Positions 44,843 through 52,697 of a stretch of 64,000 nt of DNA are shown here, in pieces. The notes beneath the pieces were generated by a model. That model was given only the letters and a program-made list of their open reading frames with translations, was not told where the DNA came from and made no database searches. Source of the DNA: Halanaerobium kushneri (GTDB taxonomy: Bacteria; Bacillota; Halanaerobiia; Halanaerobiales; Halanaerobiaceae); assembly GCF_900156285.1 (NCBI RefSeq), contig NZ_FTNC01000001.1, forward strand, positions 326,678 to 390,677. The letters are read 5' to 3'. The position numbers and the translations under genes are program-made. How positions within the stretch are numbered: position 1 is the stretch's first letter; every line of letters starts with the position of its first letter.

Positions 44843-46519
44843 TTAAATAATAGAACTTACTACTTCTTGATAACTGGTAATACCTTCTTTTAATTTCTGC
44901 TTACCATCATCTAATAAGGATTTCATATTATTTTCTCTAGCATATTTTTTAATCTCCAGTTCGTTTGCTCCTTCAGCTATCATTTCTTCCATATCATCAT
45001 TGATTTCAAAGACTTCATGAATTGCAATTCTTCCCTTATAGCCATCTGTACATTTTTTGCATGTATCAGAAGAAGGTCGCCAAAGTTTTTCAACATTTGG
45101 GTCACCTAAAAATTTTCTTTCTTCAACTCCAGGTTGATAAGCTTCCTTACAGTCTGGACATAACTTCCGCACCAGCCTCTGAGCTACAACTCCAATCACT
45201 GTTGAAGCTACCAAATAATCTGGTAGTCCCATATCTAAAAGTCTGGTGATTGCACTACTGGCATCATTAGTGTGCAGAGTACTTAAAACCAAATGTCCTG
45301 TTAAGGCAGCTCTGATTGCAATTTCTGCAGTTTCTTCATCCCGAATCTCACCGACCATTACAATATCCGGATCCTGACGCAGTATCGATCTTAAGGTCTT
45401 GGCAAAGGTCAAACCGGTACTTGTATTGGCCTGCACCTGATTTACTCCATCCAGCTGATATTCAACCGGATCCTCAATTGTAACAATATTTTTAGTTGGT
45501 GAATTAATTTCGCTTAAGGCTGCAAATAAAGTTGTTGATTTACCACTACCAGTAGGTCCGGTCGCCAACAAAATTCCATATGGTTTTTTGATCAGTCTAT
45601 TAAATCTCTCGCGATTATCAGAGCGAAAACCAAGTTTATTAATATCTAAGAGGCTGTCATCTCTATTTAAAAGTCGGATAACCACCTTTTCTCCATAAAT
45701 TGTAGGCAGTGTAGAAACCCGCATGTCAATCTGCATACTCTTAAAGGTCATCTGCACCCGGCCATCCTGTGGAATTCTTCTTTTGGTAATATCAAGATCA
45801 GCAATAATTTTTAAACGAGAAATTAAAGCCGCCTGCGAGTGTTTGGGAACTGTCAGCTCCTCATGCAAAATACCATCTACCCGGTAGCGAACTCTTAAAG
45901 TGTTTTTTAAAGGTTCAATGTGAATATCACTTGCCTGTTTTTGTATAGCCTGAGTAATAATTAAATTGGTCAGCCTGACAATCGGAGCATCTTCCACCAT
46001 CTGCCGCAGCTGGTCTATTTCCGGCTCTTCATTAATTTGATTATACTGATCTAACCTGTCAAAAATCTCTGAAGTATCTGTATCAACCAGAGAATATATT
46101 TGATTAACTGCCTTCATAATTTCCGAATGAGTAGCTATTGCAATATCAACTTTCATCCCTGAATTAACCTCAATGTTTTCTATAGCTACTAGATCAGTTG
46201 GATCCTGAATCGCAACTTTTAAGGTATCATCTTCAACATCATATGGTACAGCATGATGTCTTCGGGCAATATTTTCTGATATATACTGAGATAAATGTGC
46301 ATTTATTAAATAATTATTTAAATGAACTCTAGGAATGTTAAGCTGAATTTCTAGAGCATCTGTTAAATCTTCTTCTGAAATGTAACCTAACTCTGTTAAA
46401 ACCTGTCCCAGACGCATGTCCATTTCATCCTGAGCAGAGAGAGCATCTTCTAATTGTCTGGGAGTTATATAATTATATTCTAAAAGTAGATCTCCAATTT
46501 TTTTTCTTCTTGGACTCAT
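44843..46519 (-). CDS. pilB: Pilus extension ATPase PilB with two MshEN c-di-GMP motifs
   Basis: PilB (558 aa) powers pilus extension. Residues 7-30 and 36-59 match the MshEN 24-residue c-di-GMP-binding pattern (KIGDLLLEYNYI...LEDALSAQ and RLGQVLTELGYI...LTDALEIQ; consensus RLGxxLxxxGxxxxxxLxxALxxQ). The motor has Walker A GPTGSGKSTTL, Walker B LRQDPDIVMVGEIRD, His box GHLVLSTLHTNDASS, and a zinc pair CPDC...CKKC followed by GYKGRIAIHE. First gene of the pil operon, behind a c-di-GMP riboswitch; AAGGAG precedes the ATG. Confidence 0.95.
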   Translation of the reverse strand: MSPRRKKIGDLLLEYNYITPRQLEDALSAQDEMDMRLGQVLTELGYISEEDLTDALEIQLNIPRVHLNNYLINAHLSQYISENIARRHHAVPYDVEDDTLKVAIQDPTDLVAIENIEVNSGMKVDIAIATHSEIMKAVNQIYSLVDTDTSEIFDRLDQYNQINEEPEIDQLRQMVEDAPIVRLTNLIITQAIQKQASDIHIEPLKNTLRVRYRVDGILHEELTVPKHSQAALISRLKIIADLDITKRRIPQDGRVQMTFKSMQIDMRVSTLPTIYGEKVVIRLLNRDDSLLDINKLGFRSDNRERFNRLIKKPYGILLATGPTGSGKSTTLFAALSEINSPTKNIVTIEDPVEYQLDGVNQVQANTSTGLTFAKTLRSILRQDPDIVMVGEIRDEETAEIAIRAALTGHLVLSTLHTNDASSAITRLLDMGLPDYLVASTVIGVVAQRLVRKLCPDCKEAYQPGVEERKFLGDPNVEKLWRPSSDTCKKCTDGYKGRIAIHEVFEINDDMEEMIAEGANELEIKKYARENNMKSLLDDGKQKLKEGITSYQEVVSSII

Positions 46520-46676
46520 AAAAATACTCCTTTTTAATAAAATATATATTATTTTGTTGAAATTTGAAAGATTTTGTTAAATTATTGCGATGATATAATT
46601 AATTTCGGCATCGATTATGAAATTCCTGCATAATTTTAATGAAAGTTTAATAATTATTTTAAAATTATCTATAAAG
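46520..46676 (-). other. Untranslated stretch between riboswitch terminator and pilB
   Basis: About 155 AT-rich bases follow the riboswitch terminator before pilB. No coding frame was seen. It contains TTTGTTGAAATTTG (plus strand, near 46553-46566), one change away from the Spo0A-box-like sequence in front of abrB, but such a match is weak in AT-rich DNA. Confidence 0.4.
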
Positions 46677-46714
46677 CAAAAAATTGCCATGATGTTTTAA
46701 ACACCGGCAATTTT
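46677..46714 (-). terminator. Riboswitch-controlled terminator upstream of pilB
   Basis: On the minus strand AAAATTGCC pairs with GGCAATTTT, with an inner GTG/CAT extension and AT-rich loop, followed by a T run. It comes directly after the c-di-GMP aptamer and is the expected expression platform. Confidence 0.8.
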
Positions 46715-46797
46715 CCACCTGAGGCAAACATAACAATCATAGAAAATAATCCTTAGACTTATGTTTTTGCGTCACAGACTTTCGTCAGTTTTGCTTT
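46715..46797 (-). ncRNA. Cyclic di-GMP class I riboswitch (GEMM-I)
   Basis: Minus-strand landmarks occur in the right order: GCAAAACTGACGAAAGTCTG, with a C-GAAA-G tetraloop hairpin; GTGACGCAAAAAC, holding the nearly invariant GACGCAAA; a second stem AACATAA/TTATGTT whose inside carries the tetraloop-receptor pair CTAAGG and CTATGA; then GCCTCAGG. This is the layout of the GEMM-I aptamer. It is followed by a terminator and the pilB operon and begins only a few bases after the aroE stop. c-di-GMP binding would be expected to change read-through into the pilus genes; the sign of the response cannot be set by eye. Confidence 0.88.
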
Positions 46798-46801
46798 TAT
46801 T

Positions 46802-46830
46802 ATAATATTTTATTTATTTTTTTGCTTCAA
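46802..46830 (-). promoter_or_regulatory. Promoter for the riboswitch-pil operon
   Basis: On the minus strand TTGAAG, 17 bases, TATTAT (a TATAAT lies 3 bases further). The -35 lies within the last codons of aroE, and transcription would begin just before the aptamer. Confidence 0.55.
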
Positions 46831-47701
46831 TCTCCCTGACTGCTTTTTCGGCTATTTGATACCATTTCTTCTTTTTTGGCATCTCCTGTGTCCAGAGTTT
46901 AAAAGACGCTTCTGCCTGATAAATTAAAGTTGGCAGGCCATTCCCTATCTGTGCTCCTCGCTTTTCTGCTTCCTTTAAAATTTCGGTTTTTAAAGGATTA
47001 TAAACCAGATCTATCACCAGCTGCTTTTCATGCAGATAATCAGGATTGATTACTATATTTTTAATATTATTACTATACATCCCAACTGGAGTTGTATCAA
47101 CTACCAGATCAGCTGCTTTTAGAACATCTGCATATTCCTGCTCTTCCAGACTGCAGAAATCGAAGTTTTGCTTAGAATTTTCTTCTTTAAAAAGTTTTGC
47201 CAGTTCTGCTGCATTTTCTACTGTTCGATTGATAATTGTAATATCTTTAAGATCCAGCTGAACCATAGCTGCAATAACTGCACGGGCTGCTCCTCCCGCT
47301 CCAATTACAACTGCTCTTTTATCCTTAACCTTAAATCCAGTTTCCTCAACCTGACGCTGAAAACCAATTACATCTGTGTTATAACCGGTCAATCTTCCCC
47401 TTCTATTTAAAACAGTATTTACCGCTCCTGCAGCTCTGGCCAGAGAAGAAAAGCCATTTAAATAAGGAATAATGCTTTCTTTATGAGGAATCGTCACATT
47501 CCAGCCGGCAAATCCTAAGTTTTTAAGAGAACTAATATATTCTCCTAGATCCTGATCTTTAGTTTCCAGCATCAAATAGATTGCATTAATCCCTAAATCT
47601 CTAAAACCATTATTATGCAGAGATGGGGAAATCGAGTGACTTAGTGTTTTACCAAGTAAGCCATATAATTTTGTTTCACTATCTGGTATAAAAATACTCA
47701 T
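46814..47701 (-). CDS. aroE: Shikimate dehydrogenase
   Basis: AroE (295 aa) reduces 3-dehydroshikimate to shikimate with NADPH. Motifs: GLLGKTLSHSISPSLHN with catalytic Ser region, WNVTIPHKESIIPYL with the catalytic Lys, NTDVIGFQRQ, Rossmann loop VIGAGGAARAVIAAM, the INRT NADPH-discriminating motif, and DLVYNPLKTEIL. It is separated from the other aro genes of the window, which lie at 5515-7544. AGGAGGT lies upstream of the ATG. The pil promoter appears to begin in its 3' end. Confidence 0.95.
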   Translation of the reverse strand: MSIFIPDSETKLYGLLGKTLSHSISPSLHNNGFRDLGINAIYLMLETKDQDLGEYISSLKNLGFAGWNVTIPHKESIIPYLNGFSSLARAAGAVNTVLNRRGRLTGYNTDVIGFQRQVEETGFKVKDKRAVVIGAGGAARAVIAAMVQLDLKDITIINRTVENAAELAKLFKEENSKQNFDFCSLEEQEYADVLKAADLVVDTTPVGMYSNNIKNIVINPDYLHEKQLVIDLVYNPLKTEILKEAEKRGAQIGNGLPTLIYQAEASFKLWTQEMPKKKKWYQIAEKAVREIEAKK

Positions 47702-47747
47702 CTTCTACCTCCTGAATTCTTAAATTTGTTATTCTTTTATTTAACTT

Positions 47748-47780
47748 AAAACACGCTGGAAAAGTATACCAGCGTGTCTC
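47748..47780 (-). terminator. Terminator after the Crp/Fnr gene
   Basis: A perfect 9-bp stem (ACACGCTGG/CCAGCGTGT) with a 9-base loop, followed on the minus strand by TTTTAAGTT. It separates the regulator gene from aroE. Confidence 0.75.
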
Positions 47781-47817
47781 CTATGTATTGGAACACCGGG
47801 ATTCAATCCAGCTTTAT

Positions 47818-48510
47818 TTAAAAAACTGTCTGCAGACGTTCTCCCAGTGATTCAAAATCTTTAATAATAATTTTTCGTTTTTTAATTGTTATTACACCAT
47901 CATCAATAAACTTATTGATCAATTTAGTAACTGTAACCCGGGAAGAGCCAATCAAATTTGCTATTTCCTGATGGGTTAAAACTAAATCAATCACCGTTCC
48001 ATCTTCAATTTCTCGACCAAAATCTTCTGCCAGTCTCGAAAGCAGGCTGGCCAGTCTACCTGCAGCGTCCTGAAAAACCAGTTCTCTTACCTGACTGGTT
48101 AAAAGTCTAGTTTTTTTGGAAAGAGCCTCAATAATCTTAATTGCAAGTGAAGGCCTGTCAATAATCATCTTCTCCATTTCATTCCAGGGAATAATTAACA
48201 GACGGGCATCATCCATCACTTCGGCTGTTAAGGGATGAGGGTCTTCGTCAAAAAGTGAAAGTTCACCAAAAATATCTCCTTCCTGCAGAATTGTCAGTAC
48301 TTTTTCCTTCCCTTCTGCAGAAAGCATAGAAAGTTTAACCTTACCATTTACAAGTAAATATAATTTTTTTACACTGTCATTTTCAAAAAAGATAACTTCA
48401 CCTTTTTCGTAAAATTTAGCATAAGAATTTTCACATAGTAACTCCAGTTCCTCCGGGTCAAGATTCTGAAATACAATTAAATCTTTTAAGCATTTTTTAG
48501 TTTCTTCCAT
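47818..48510 (-). CDS. Crp/Fnr-family transcription regulator
   Basis: A 230-aa regulator. An N-terminal cyclic-nucleotide-binding domain (about residues 10-125) has KGEVIFFENDSVKKLYLLVNGKVKLSM and ILQEGDIFGELSLFDEDPHP; a long dimer helix follows, then a winged helix-turn-helix with LTHQEIANLIGSSRVTVTKLINKFIDDGVI. The FGELSLF form resembles the cAMP pocket, but no Arg-Ser pair of true CRP is seen, and no cysteine cluster of Fnr is present. Signal and targets are unknown. Confidence 0.88.
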   Translation of the reverse strand: MEETKKCLKDLIVFQNLDPEELELLCENSYAKFYEKGEVIFFENDSVKKLYLLVNGKVKLSMLSAEGKEKVLTILQEGDIFGELSLFDEDPHPLTAEVMDDARLLIIPWNEMEKMIIDRPSLAIKIIEALSKKTRLLTSQVRELVFQDAAGRLASLLSRLAEDFGREIEDGTVIDLVLTHQEIANLIGSSRVTVTKLINKFIDDGVITIKKRKIIIKDFESLGERLQTVF

Positions 48511-48582
48511 AACTCAACCTACCTCTCTTAATTGCTATATATATACTATTCTATAATAAAGAAAAAAAACCTTTATTCTTGC

Positions 48583-49020
48583 TTAATTTCTCTCCTTACA
48601 TTCTTGACAATAACCATAAAATCTTAACTTATGTTCTGTAATTTCAAAATTATATTTTTCTTCCAACTCAGCTTCAAAATAATTTATATCCTGATCACTA
48701 AATTCAATCAACTTACCACAGCCTTTACAAATTAAATGATGATGATGAGCCTCCTCAAGATGAATTTCGTATTTACGAGAATCATCATTAAAATCAAGAA
48801 CATGTACTATATCTAAATTCTGCATCAGCTCCAGGGTTCTATAAATAGTTGCCATGCCAATATCCTTATCCCTTTTTTTTACTGCTGAAAATAAGTCTTC
48901 GGCTGTAAAATGCCAGTTTTCTTTTGCCAGAATTGTTTCCAGAATAATCTCTCTCTGCCTGGTTAATTTATAATTATTTTCTGCTAACTTTCTCTGAAAC
49001 TTTTCCTTTAACTTTTCCAT
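48583..49020 (-). CDS. Fur-family metal-dependent repressor
   Basis: A 145-aa Fur-family protein. Winged helix: NNYKLTRQREIILETIL, HFTAEDLFSAVKKRDKDIGMATIYRTLELM. Metal site residues: HLEEAHHHHLICKGCGKLIEF, with a second CxxC (YGYCQECKE) forming the structural zinc site. It could be Fur, PerR or Zur; the DFNDDSRKYEIH region is common in Fur/PerR of Firmicutes. The ATG at 49020 has GGGGTG upstream; a GTG three codons earlier is possible. Confidence 0.9.
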   Translation of the reverse strand: MEKLKEKFQRKLAENNYKLTRQREIILETILAKENWHFTAEDLFSAVKKRDKDIGMATIYRTLELMQNLDIVHVLDFNDDSRKYEIHLEEAHHHHLICKGCGKLIEFSDQDINYFEAELEEKYNFEITEHKLRFYGYCQECKERN

Positions 49021-49143
49021 ATATAACACCCCATTTTAGATGACTGTTTATATTCTATCATAAATCGGGAGAGATATTAATAAGTTTTTTGAATTTTTTC
49101 GCTTAAATATCCATTTTTTACTTGAAAAAATAACTTTTGGGTA

Positions 49144-49172
49144 TTGACTATGGGTCTGAATAATTGTATAAT
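49144..49172 (+). promoter_or_regulatory. Consensus sigma-A promoter for abrB
   Basis: TTGACT, 17 bases, TATAAT. One of the best promoter matches in the window, about 50 bases before the abrB start. Confidence 0.8.
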
Positions 49173-49188
49173 GTAATAAATAAGAATA

Positions 49189-49203
49189 ATTTGTCGAAAT
49201 TTG
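49189..49203 (+). promoter_or_regulatory. Spo0A-box-like site downstream of the abrB promoter
   Basis: ATTTGTCGAAATTTG contains TTGTCGAA, the core of the 0A box. It lies roughly 10-25 bases after the predicted transcription start, the same relative position from which Spo0A represses abrB in Bacillus. Confidence 0.5.
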
Positions 49204-49222
49204 TTAAGAAAGGAGAATTAAC

Positions 49223-49477
49223 ATGAAATCTACTGGTATCGTCCGTAAAATTGATGATTTGGGTAGAATGGTAATTCCAATTGAGCTCAGAAAAACTATG
49301 AATATCAATAAAAAAGACCCAATGGAAATCTTCGTTGACGAAGAAAAAATTATTTTGAAAAAATATGAACCAGCCTGTATATTCTGCGGCAGTGCAGATG
49401 ACACTATCGAATATAAAGGTAGAACAATCTGCGGAGAATGTATGGAGAATATGAAAAATCTGCAGGAAGAAAAATAA
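49223..49477 (+). CDS. abrB: AbrB-family transition-state regulator
   Basis: An 84-aa swapped-hairpin DNA-binding protein. Residues 1-50 are the AbrB/SpoVT N-terminal domain (MKSTGIVRKIDDLGRMVIPIELRKTMN, DPMEIFVDEEKIILKKYEP). The C-terminal part has two CxxC pairs (CIFC, CGEC) likely to hold zinc, a form common in clostridial AbrB proteins. Strong AGAAAGGAG ribosome site. It has its own consensus promoter with a Spo0A-like site and shares a bidirectional terminator with sleB. Confidence 0.92.
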   Translation: MKSTGIVRKIDDLGRMVIPIELRKTMNINKKDPMEIFVDEEKIILKKYEPACIFCGSADDTIEYKGRTICGECMENMKNLQEEK

Positions 49478-49513
49478 TATTTTACCCAAATAACAAAAAT
49501 TGGATATTAATAT

Positions 49514-49550
49514 CTAAAAAAATAGCACCGGAATGGTGCTATTTTTTTGC
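49514..49550. terminator. Bidirectional terminator between abrB and sleB
   Basis: A 14-bp perfect stem, AAAAAAATAGCACC and GGTGCTATTTTTTT, around a 5-base loop. With A and T tracts on both sides it can end transcription of both convergent genes. Confidence 0.92.
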
Positions 49551-49604
49551 TTCTATATAGTTTAATTAATAATATTTATATTTATGAAACTTTCATTTTT
49601 TGTT

Positions 49605-50294
49605 CTATCGTAAAAATACGTGACCACCAATTCTGGTTACATAATTACGTCGAGATATCCAGGCAGTATTTGTAGCAATATCCGGATTGTAAAAATAAAT
49701 CGAACCCAGAGTTGGATCATATCCAATTAAAGCTGCTCTGGCAGCCTGCAGTTCTTCTTCGCCCGGATAATAGTTAGCCTGCCCATCCATTAAACTACTA
49801 AACTGTCCCTTCTGTAAGATAACATCTCTAATTGTGTTTGGAAACTGATTACTGACAATTCTATTTAAAATAACTGATCCGACAGCAACTTTCCCTCTAA
49901 AATCTTCACCTCTAGCTTCACCATGAATAATTCTGGCAAGTAAGATAATATCATCTCTGGATATGTTGTAGTTTAACTGTGCTTTTAACTCAGGTAGAAC
50001 TTTAAAAGAACTCTCACCAAAAACGCCATCTACACTTAGTCCATTTTCTTGTTGAAATTTCTTAACTGCTTTAACTGTAACTCCTCCATAAATCCCATCT
50101 ATATTTCCCTTATAAAAATTTAACTGTTTAAGTTTCTGCTGTAATACAGCTACATCTATTCCTTCGTCTCCCCTGCTCATTGCTCTACTTCCAAATTCAG
50201 TCAGTTCCAGAGCCTTCGCTTCCTCGAGATTGACAAAAGCCACCATTATGAGGAGTAACATCACCGAGATTAAAATCCTGCTTTTACTCAGCAT
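49605..50294 (-). CDS. sleB: SleB-type cell wall hydrolase
   Basis: A 229-aa secreted enzyme with an N-terminal signal segment (about residues 1-28), a peptidoglycan-binding domain (ISRGDEGIDVAVLQQKLKQLNFYKGNIDGIYG, about 35-100), and a C-terminal hydrolase domain starting LLARIIHGEARGEDFRGKVAVGSVILNR with the catalytic Glu. SleB proteins are lytic transglycosylases cutting spore cortex muramic-lactam peptidoglycan; in poorly sporulating species homologues act in wall turnover. The ATG at 50294 is preferred over an adjacent GTG. Confidence 0.88.
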   Translation of the reverse strand: MLSKSRILISVMLLLIMVAFVNLEEAKALELTEFGSRAMSRGDEGIDVAVLQQKLKQLNFYKGNIDGIYGGVTVKAVKKFQQENGLSVDGVFGESSFKVLPELKAQLNYNISRDDIILLARIIHGEARGEDFRGKVAVGSVILNRIVSNQFPNTIRDVILQKGQFSSLMDGQANYYPGEEELQAARAALIGYDPTLGSIYFYNPDIATNTAWISRRNYVTRIGGHVFLR

Positions 50295-50548
50295 CACTAT
50301 TACCTCCCTGTTGTAAACTACTAGTTAAATGTATAATACAATCTTCCTCCTTCTTTTACTTCCAGTTCAACATCAATAATCATTATCGACTTATTAAATT
50401 ATGTATGATTATCAACTTAATAATAAACAATTACTGACTGATTGTCAAATGTTCTTATTTTACATTTTAATCAGTTCTTATTTAGAATATTTAAGATTGT
50501 AGTCAATACAGGGAATAATGGATATAACCTTTTTAATAAGATAAAAAA

Positions 50549-50770
50549 TTATTCTTCTGAAATCAATCTCACTTTAAATTCCTGCCCCAGATCAGACATT
50601 ATTTCTTTAACCTCATTTTTGGTGCCCTCTGTAACATCAATCCAAATTTCACCTGGATTATCATGATCGACATTTACAATGCCAACTCCCTCGTAGGCTT
50701 TAATAATCATGTCAATATAATTAATTTCTGTAGGATCAACCTCATATCTCAGCTTTAAAGTATCCGTCAT
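50549..50770 (-). CDS. DUF4911 domain protein
   Basis: A 73-aa acidic protein beginning MTDTLKLRYEVDPTEINYIDMIIKAYEGVG, with IWIDVTEGTKNEVKEIM in its second half. It looks like the small DUF4911 family, which commonly sits next to a U32 peptidase gene. No catalytic motif is seen. The ATG at 50770 follows AAAAGGAG at good spacing and almost abuts the U32 gene stop codon. Function unknown; co-occurrence suggests a role with tRNA modification. Confidence 0.65.
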   Translation of the reverse strand: MTDTLKLRYEVDPTEINYIDMIIKAYEGVGIVNVDHDNPGEIWIDVTEGTKNEVKEIMSDLGQEFKVRLISEE

Positions 50771-50771
50771 C

Positions 50772-52001
50772 TTAATTCTCCTTTTGCCGGCGCAGTAACG
50801 ATCCAGCAGGAACTTCAATTTTAAGTGGGATTCTAATTAGCTGTTTTGGATGAGGAGCTGAATCGATTTCTGCCCCTTCTTCATCAAGTAAATAAGAGGC
50901 ATTAACTGTAAAAGTTTTCTGCCCGGGTACTATAAATTCCAGCTCATCTCCCTTAAAAATCTTGTTCCTGACTTCTACAACAGCTTCCCTTTTAGAATTA
51001 TCATATTCTCTAACAACTCCCATAAAATCGTAACTCCTCAAATAAGAAGAGCTTTCGTATCGCTGCCCCTCAGCTCCAGGTTTTCCATAATAAAAACCTT
51101 TTGTGTAATCTCGATGACTTATTTTTCTGAGTTCTGCCAGGAGTTCGGGATCAGCTTTAAAATTTTCAGGATCCCTGTAATACTGATCAATAAGCTGCCT
51201 GTAAGTATTAACTACTGTGGCAGCATAATGAATACTTTTCATTCTACCTTCAATTTTTAGACTGCTTAGTCCTATATCGATTAGTTCTGGTATCTCTTCT
51301 GCCAGATTTAAGTCGCGAGAATTCATAATAAAAGTTCCCTGATCATTTTCTTCAACTGGATAATATTCGCCAGGCCTCTTTTCCTCAACCAGATGATATT
51401 TCCAGCGGCAGGACTGAGCACAGTCTCCCTTATTTGCATCACGCCCGACAAAATAATTGCTCAATAGACAGCGGCCAGAATAAGAAATACACATTGCTCC
51501 ATGAACAAAATACTCCAGTTCAACTCTGCCTTTTGTTTTTGCTATAATTTCTTTGATTTCCTCCCGACTGAGCTCCCGGGCCAGAATAATCCGTTCAGCA
51601 CCCTGATCCGCCCAAAATAAAGCCGAAGCCCAGTTAACATTGTTGGCCTGGGTACTGATGTGAACTTCCATCTCCGGCATTTCTTTTTTAACTGCAGCAA
51701 AAACTCCTGGATCAGAAATAATTAATGCATCCAGATTGAGCTTTTTAATTTGATCTATATATTCTGGAAGTTGAGCCAACTCCTTATTGTGAGGAATCAT
51801 ATTCAGAGTCATATAAACCTTTTTATTACGCTGATGAGCAAATTCAATTCCTTCCTCCAGTTCTTCAACAGTAAAATTATCAGCTCCAGCTCTTAAGCCA
51901 AAGTTTAAACCTCCACAATATACAGCATCTGCACCAAATAAAATGGCAGTTTTTAATTTTTCTAAACTCCCTGCCGGTGCCAGTAATTCAACTTTATTCA
52001 T
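50772..52001 (-). CDS. U32 family peptidase-like protein (TrhP/RlhA type)
   Basis: A 409-aa U32 protein. It begins ELLAPAGSLEKLKTAILFGADAVYCGG, contains the family signature ELEYFVHGAMCISYSGRCLLSNYF and GDCAQSCRWKY, whose cysteines probably hold an iron-sulfur cluster, and has a C-terminal beta domain. U32 proteins of this type hydroxylate RNA: TrhP makes 5-hydroxyuridine in tRNA position 34. The neighbouring methyltransferase gene, which overlaps it by 8 bases, resembles TrmR, which methylates that base, so the pair likely makes 5-methoxyuridine. Confidence 0.85.
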   Translation of the reverse strand: MNKVELLAPAGSLEKLKTAILFGADAVYCGGLNFGLRAGADNFTVEELEEGIEFAHQRNKKVYMTLNMIPHNKELAQLPEYIDQIKKLNLDALIISDPGVFAAVKKEMPEMEVHISTQANNVNWASALFWADQGAERIILARELSREEIKEIIAKTKGRVELEYFVHGAMCISYSGRCLLSNYFVGRDANKGDCAQSCRWKYHLVEEKRPGEYYPVEENDQGTFIMNSRDLNLAEEIPELIDIGLSSLKIEGRMKSIHYAATVVNTYRQLIDQYYRDPENFKADPELLAELRKISHRDYTKGFYYGKPGAEGQRYESSSYLRSYDFMGVVREYDNSKREAVVEVRNKIFKGDELEFIVPGQKTFTVNASYLLDEEGAEIDSAPHPKQLIRIPLKIEVPAGSLLRRQKEN

Positions 52002-52638
52002 TTATATCCTTCCTCCTGCTAATTGCCATCCCATCGCCTGCAGTCACTATAGTAGAATCAAGCTCTGGATGGTTCATTATTAATTTTAAATATTTTTTTA
52101 AATTATTGACTATTGTCCTGATTTTATGATGTGTTTCACCTGTTTCTAAAACCTTACCTTTATAGAGCACATTATCGGAAATTAAAAGTCCTTCTGGAGC
52201 CAGAAGCTCCATTAAATATTCAAAAAGATAAAAATACTGCCCCTTGGCAGCATCAAGAAAAATAAAATCATAATCTTTTTGTAGATACATTAGGATATCA
52301 AAAGCATCGCCAATCTTTAAATCGATTTTATCCTGAAAATTAAAACGAGCAAAATTTTCTTTTGCCTTTAAAGCTCTCTGAGAATCAATTTCGACAGCAG
52401 TTATCTCTGACCACTGAGAACTGTATTTAGCCAGTAATAATGTTGAAAAACCCTCGGCTGTTCCAATCTCAAGTATTTTATGGGGTTTTTTAATTTTTAA
52501 CTGCATTTTAAGCAAATCTGCCGCATCGCGATCAATAATTGGAATATGCTTTGCTTTACATTCTTTTTCAATCTCAACAAATTCCGCTTCTATGTATTTA
52601 TTTTTAGCAAATTGATTGTTAATATCGGTAATTTTCAT
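51994..52638 (-). CDS. trmR: SAM-dependent O-methyltransferase, TrmR-like
   Basis: A 214-aa class I methyltransferase of the O-methyltransferase 3 family. The SAM motif is KILEIGTAEGFSTLLLA, followed by ITAVEIDSQRALKAKENFARF, the catalytic/metal region YDFIFLDAAKGQY, and LLISDNVLYKGKV. In Bacillus the equivalent gene next to the U32 peptidases methylates 5-hydroxyuridine-34 of tRNA; the same pairing is present here. Catechol-type substrates cannot be ruled out from sequence. Confidence 0.8.
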   Translation of the reverse strand: MKITDINNQFAKNKYIEAEFVEIEKECKAKHIPIIDRDAADLLKMQLKIKKPHKILEIGTAEGFSTLLLAKYSSQWSEITAVEIDSQRALKAKENFARFNFQDKIDLKIGDAFDILMYLQKDYDFIFLDAAKGQYFYLFEYLMELLAPEGLLISDNVLYKGKVLETGETHHKIRTIVNNLKKYLKLIMNHPELDSTIVTAGDGMAISRRKDINE

Positions 52639-52697
52639 AATCTACTTCCTTAAATTTTGCCTGCTTTTTGACTGATTGCTTAATGATTTTTCTGCTT

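Noticed and set aside
46550..46570. Spo0A-like TTTGTTGAAAT in front of pilB
   Set aside because: One mismatch in the core and very AT-rich surroundings; too weak to call as a site.
49148..49489. Minus-strand frame across the abrB gene
   Set aside because: It is antisense to abrB and its consensus promoter; composition and motifs support abrB only.
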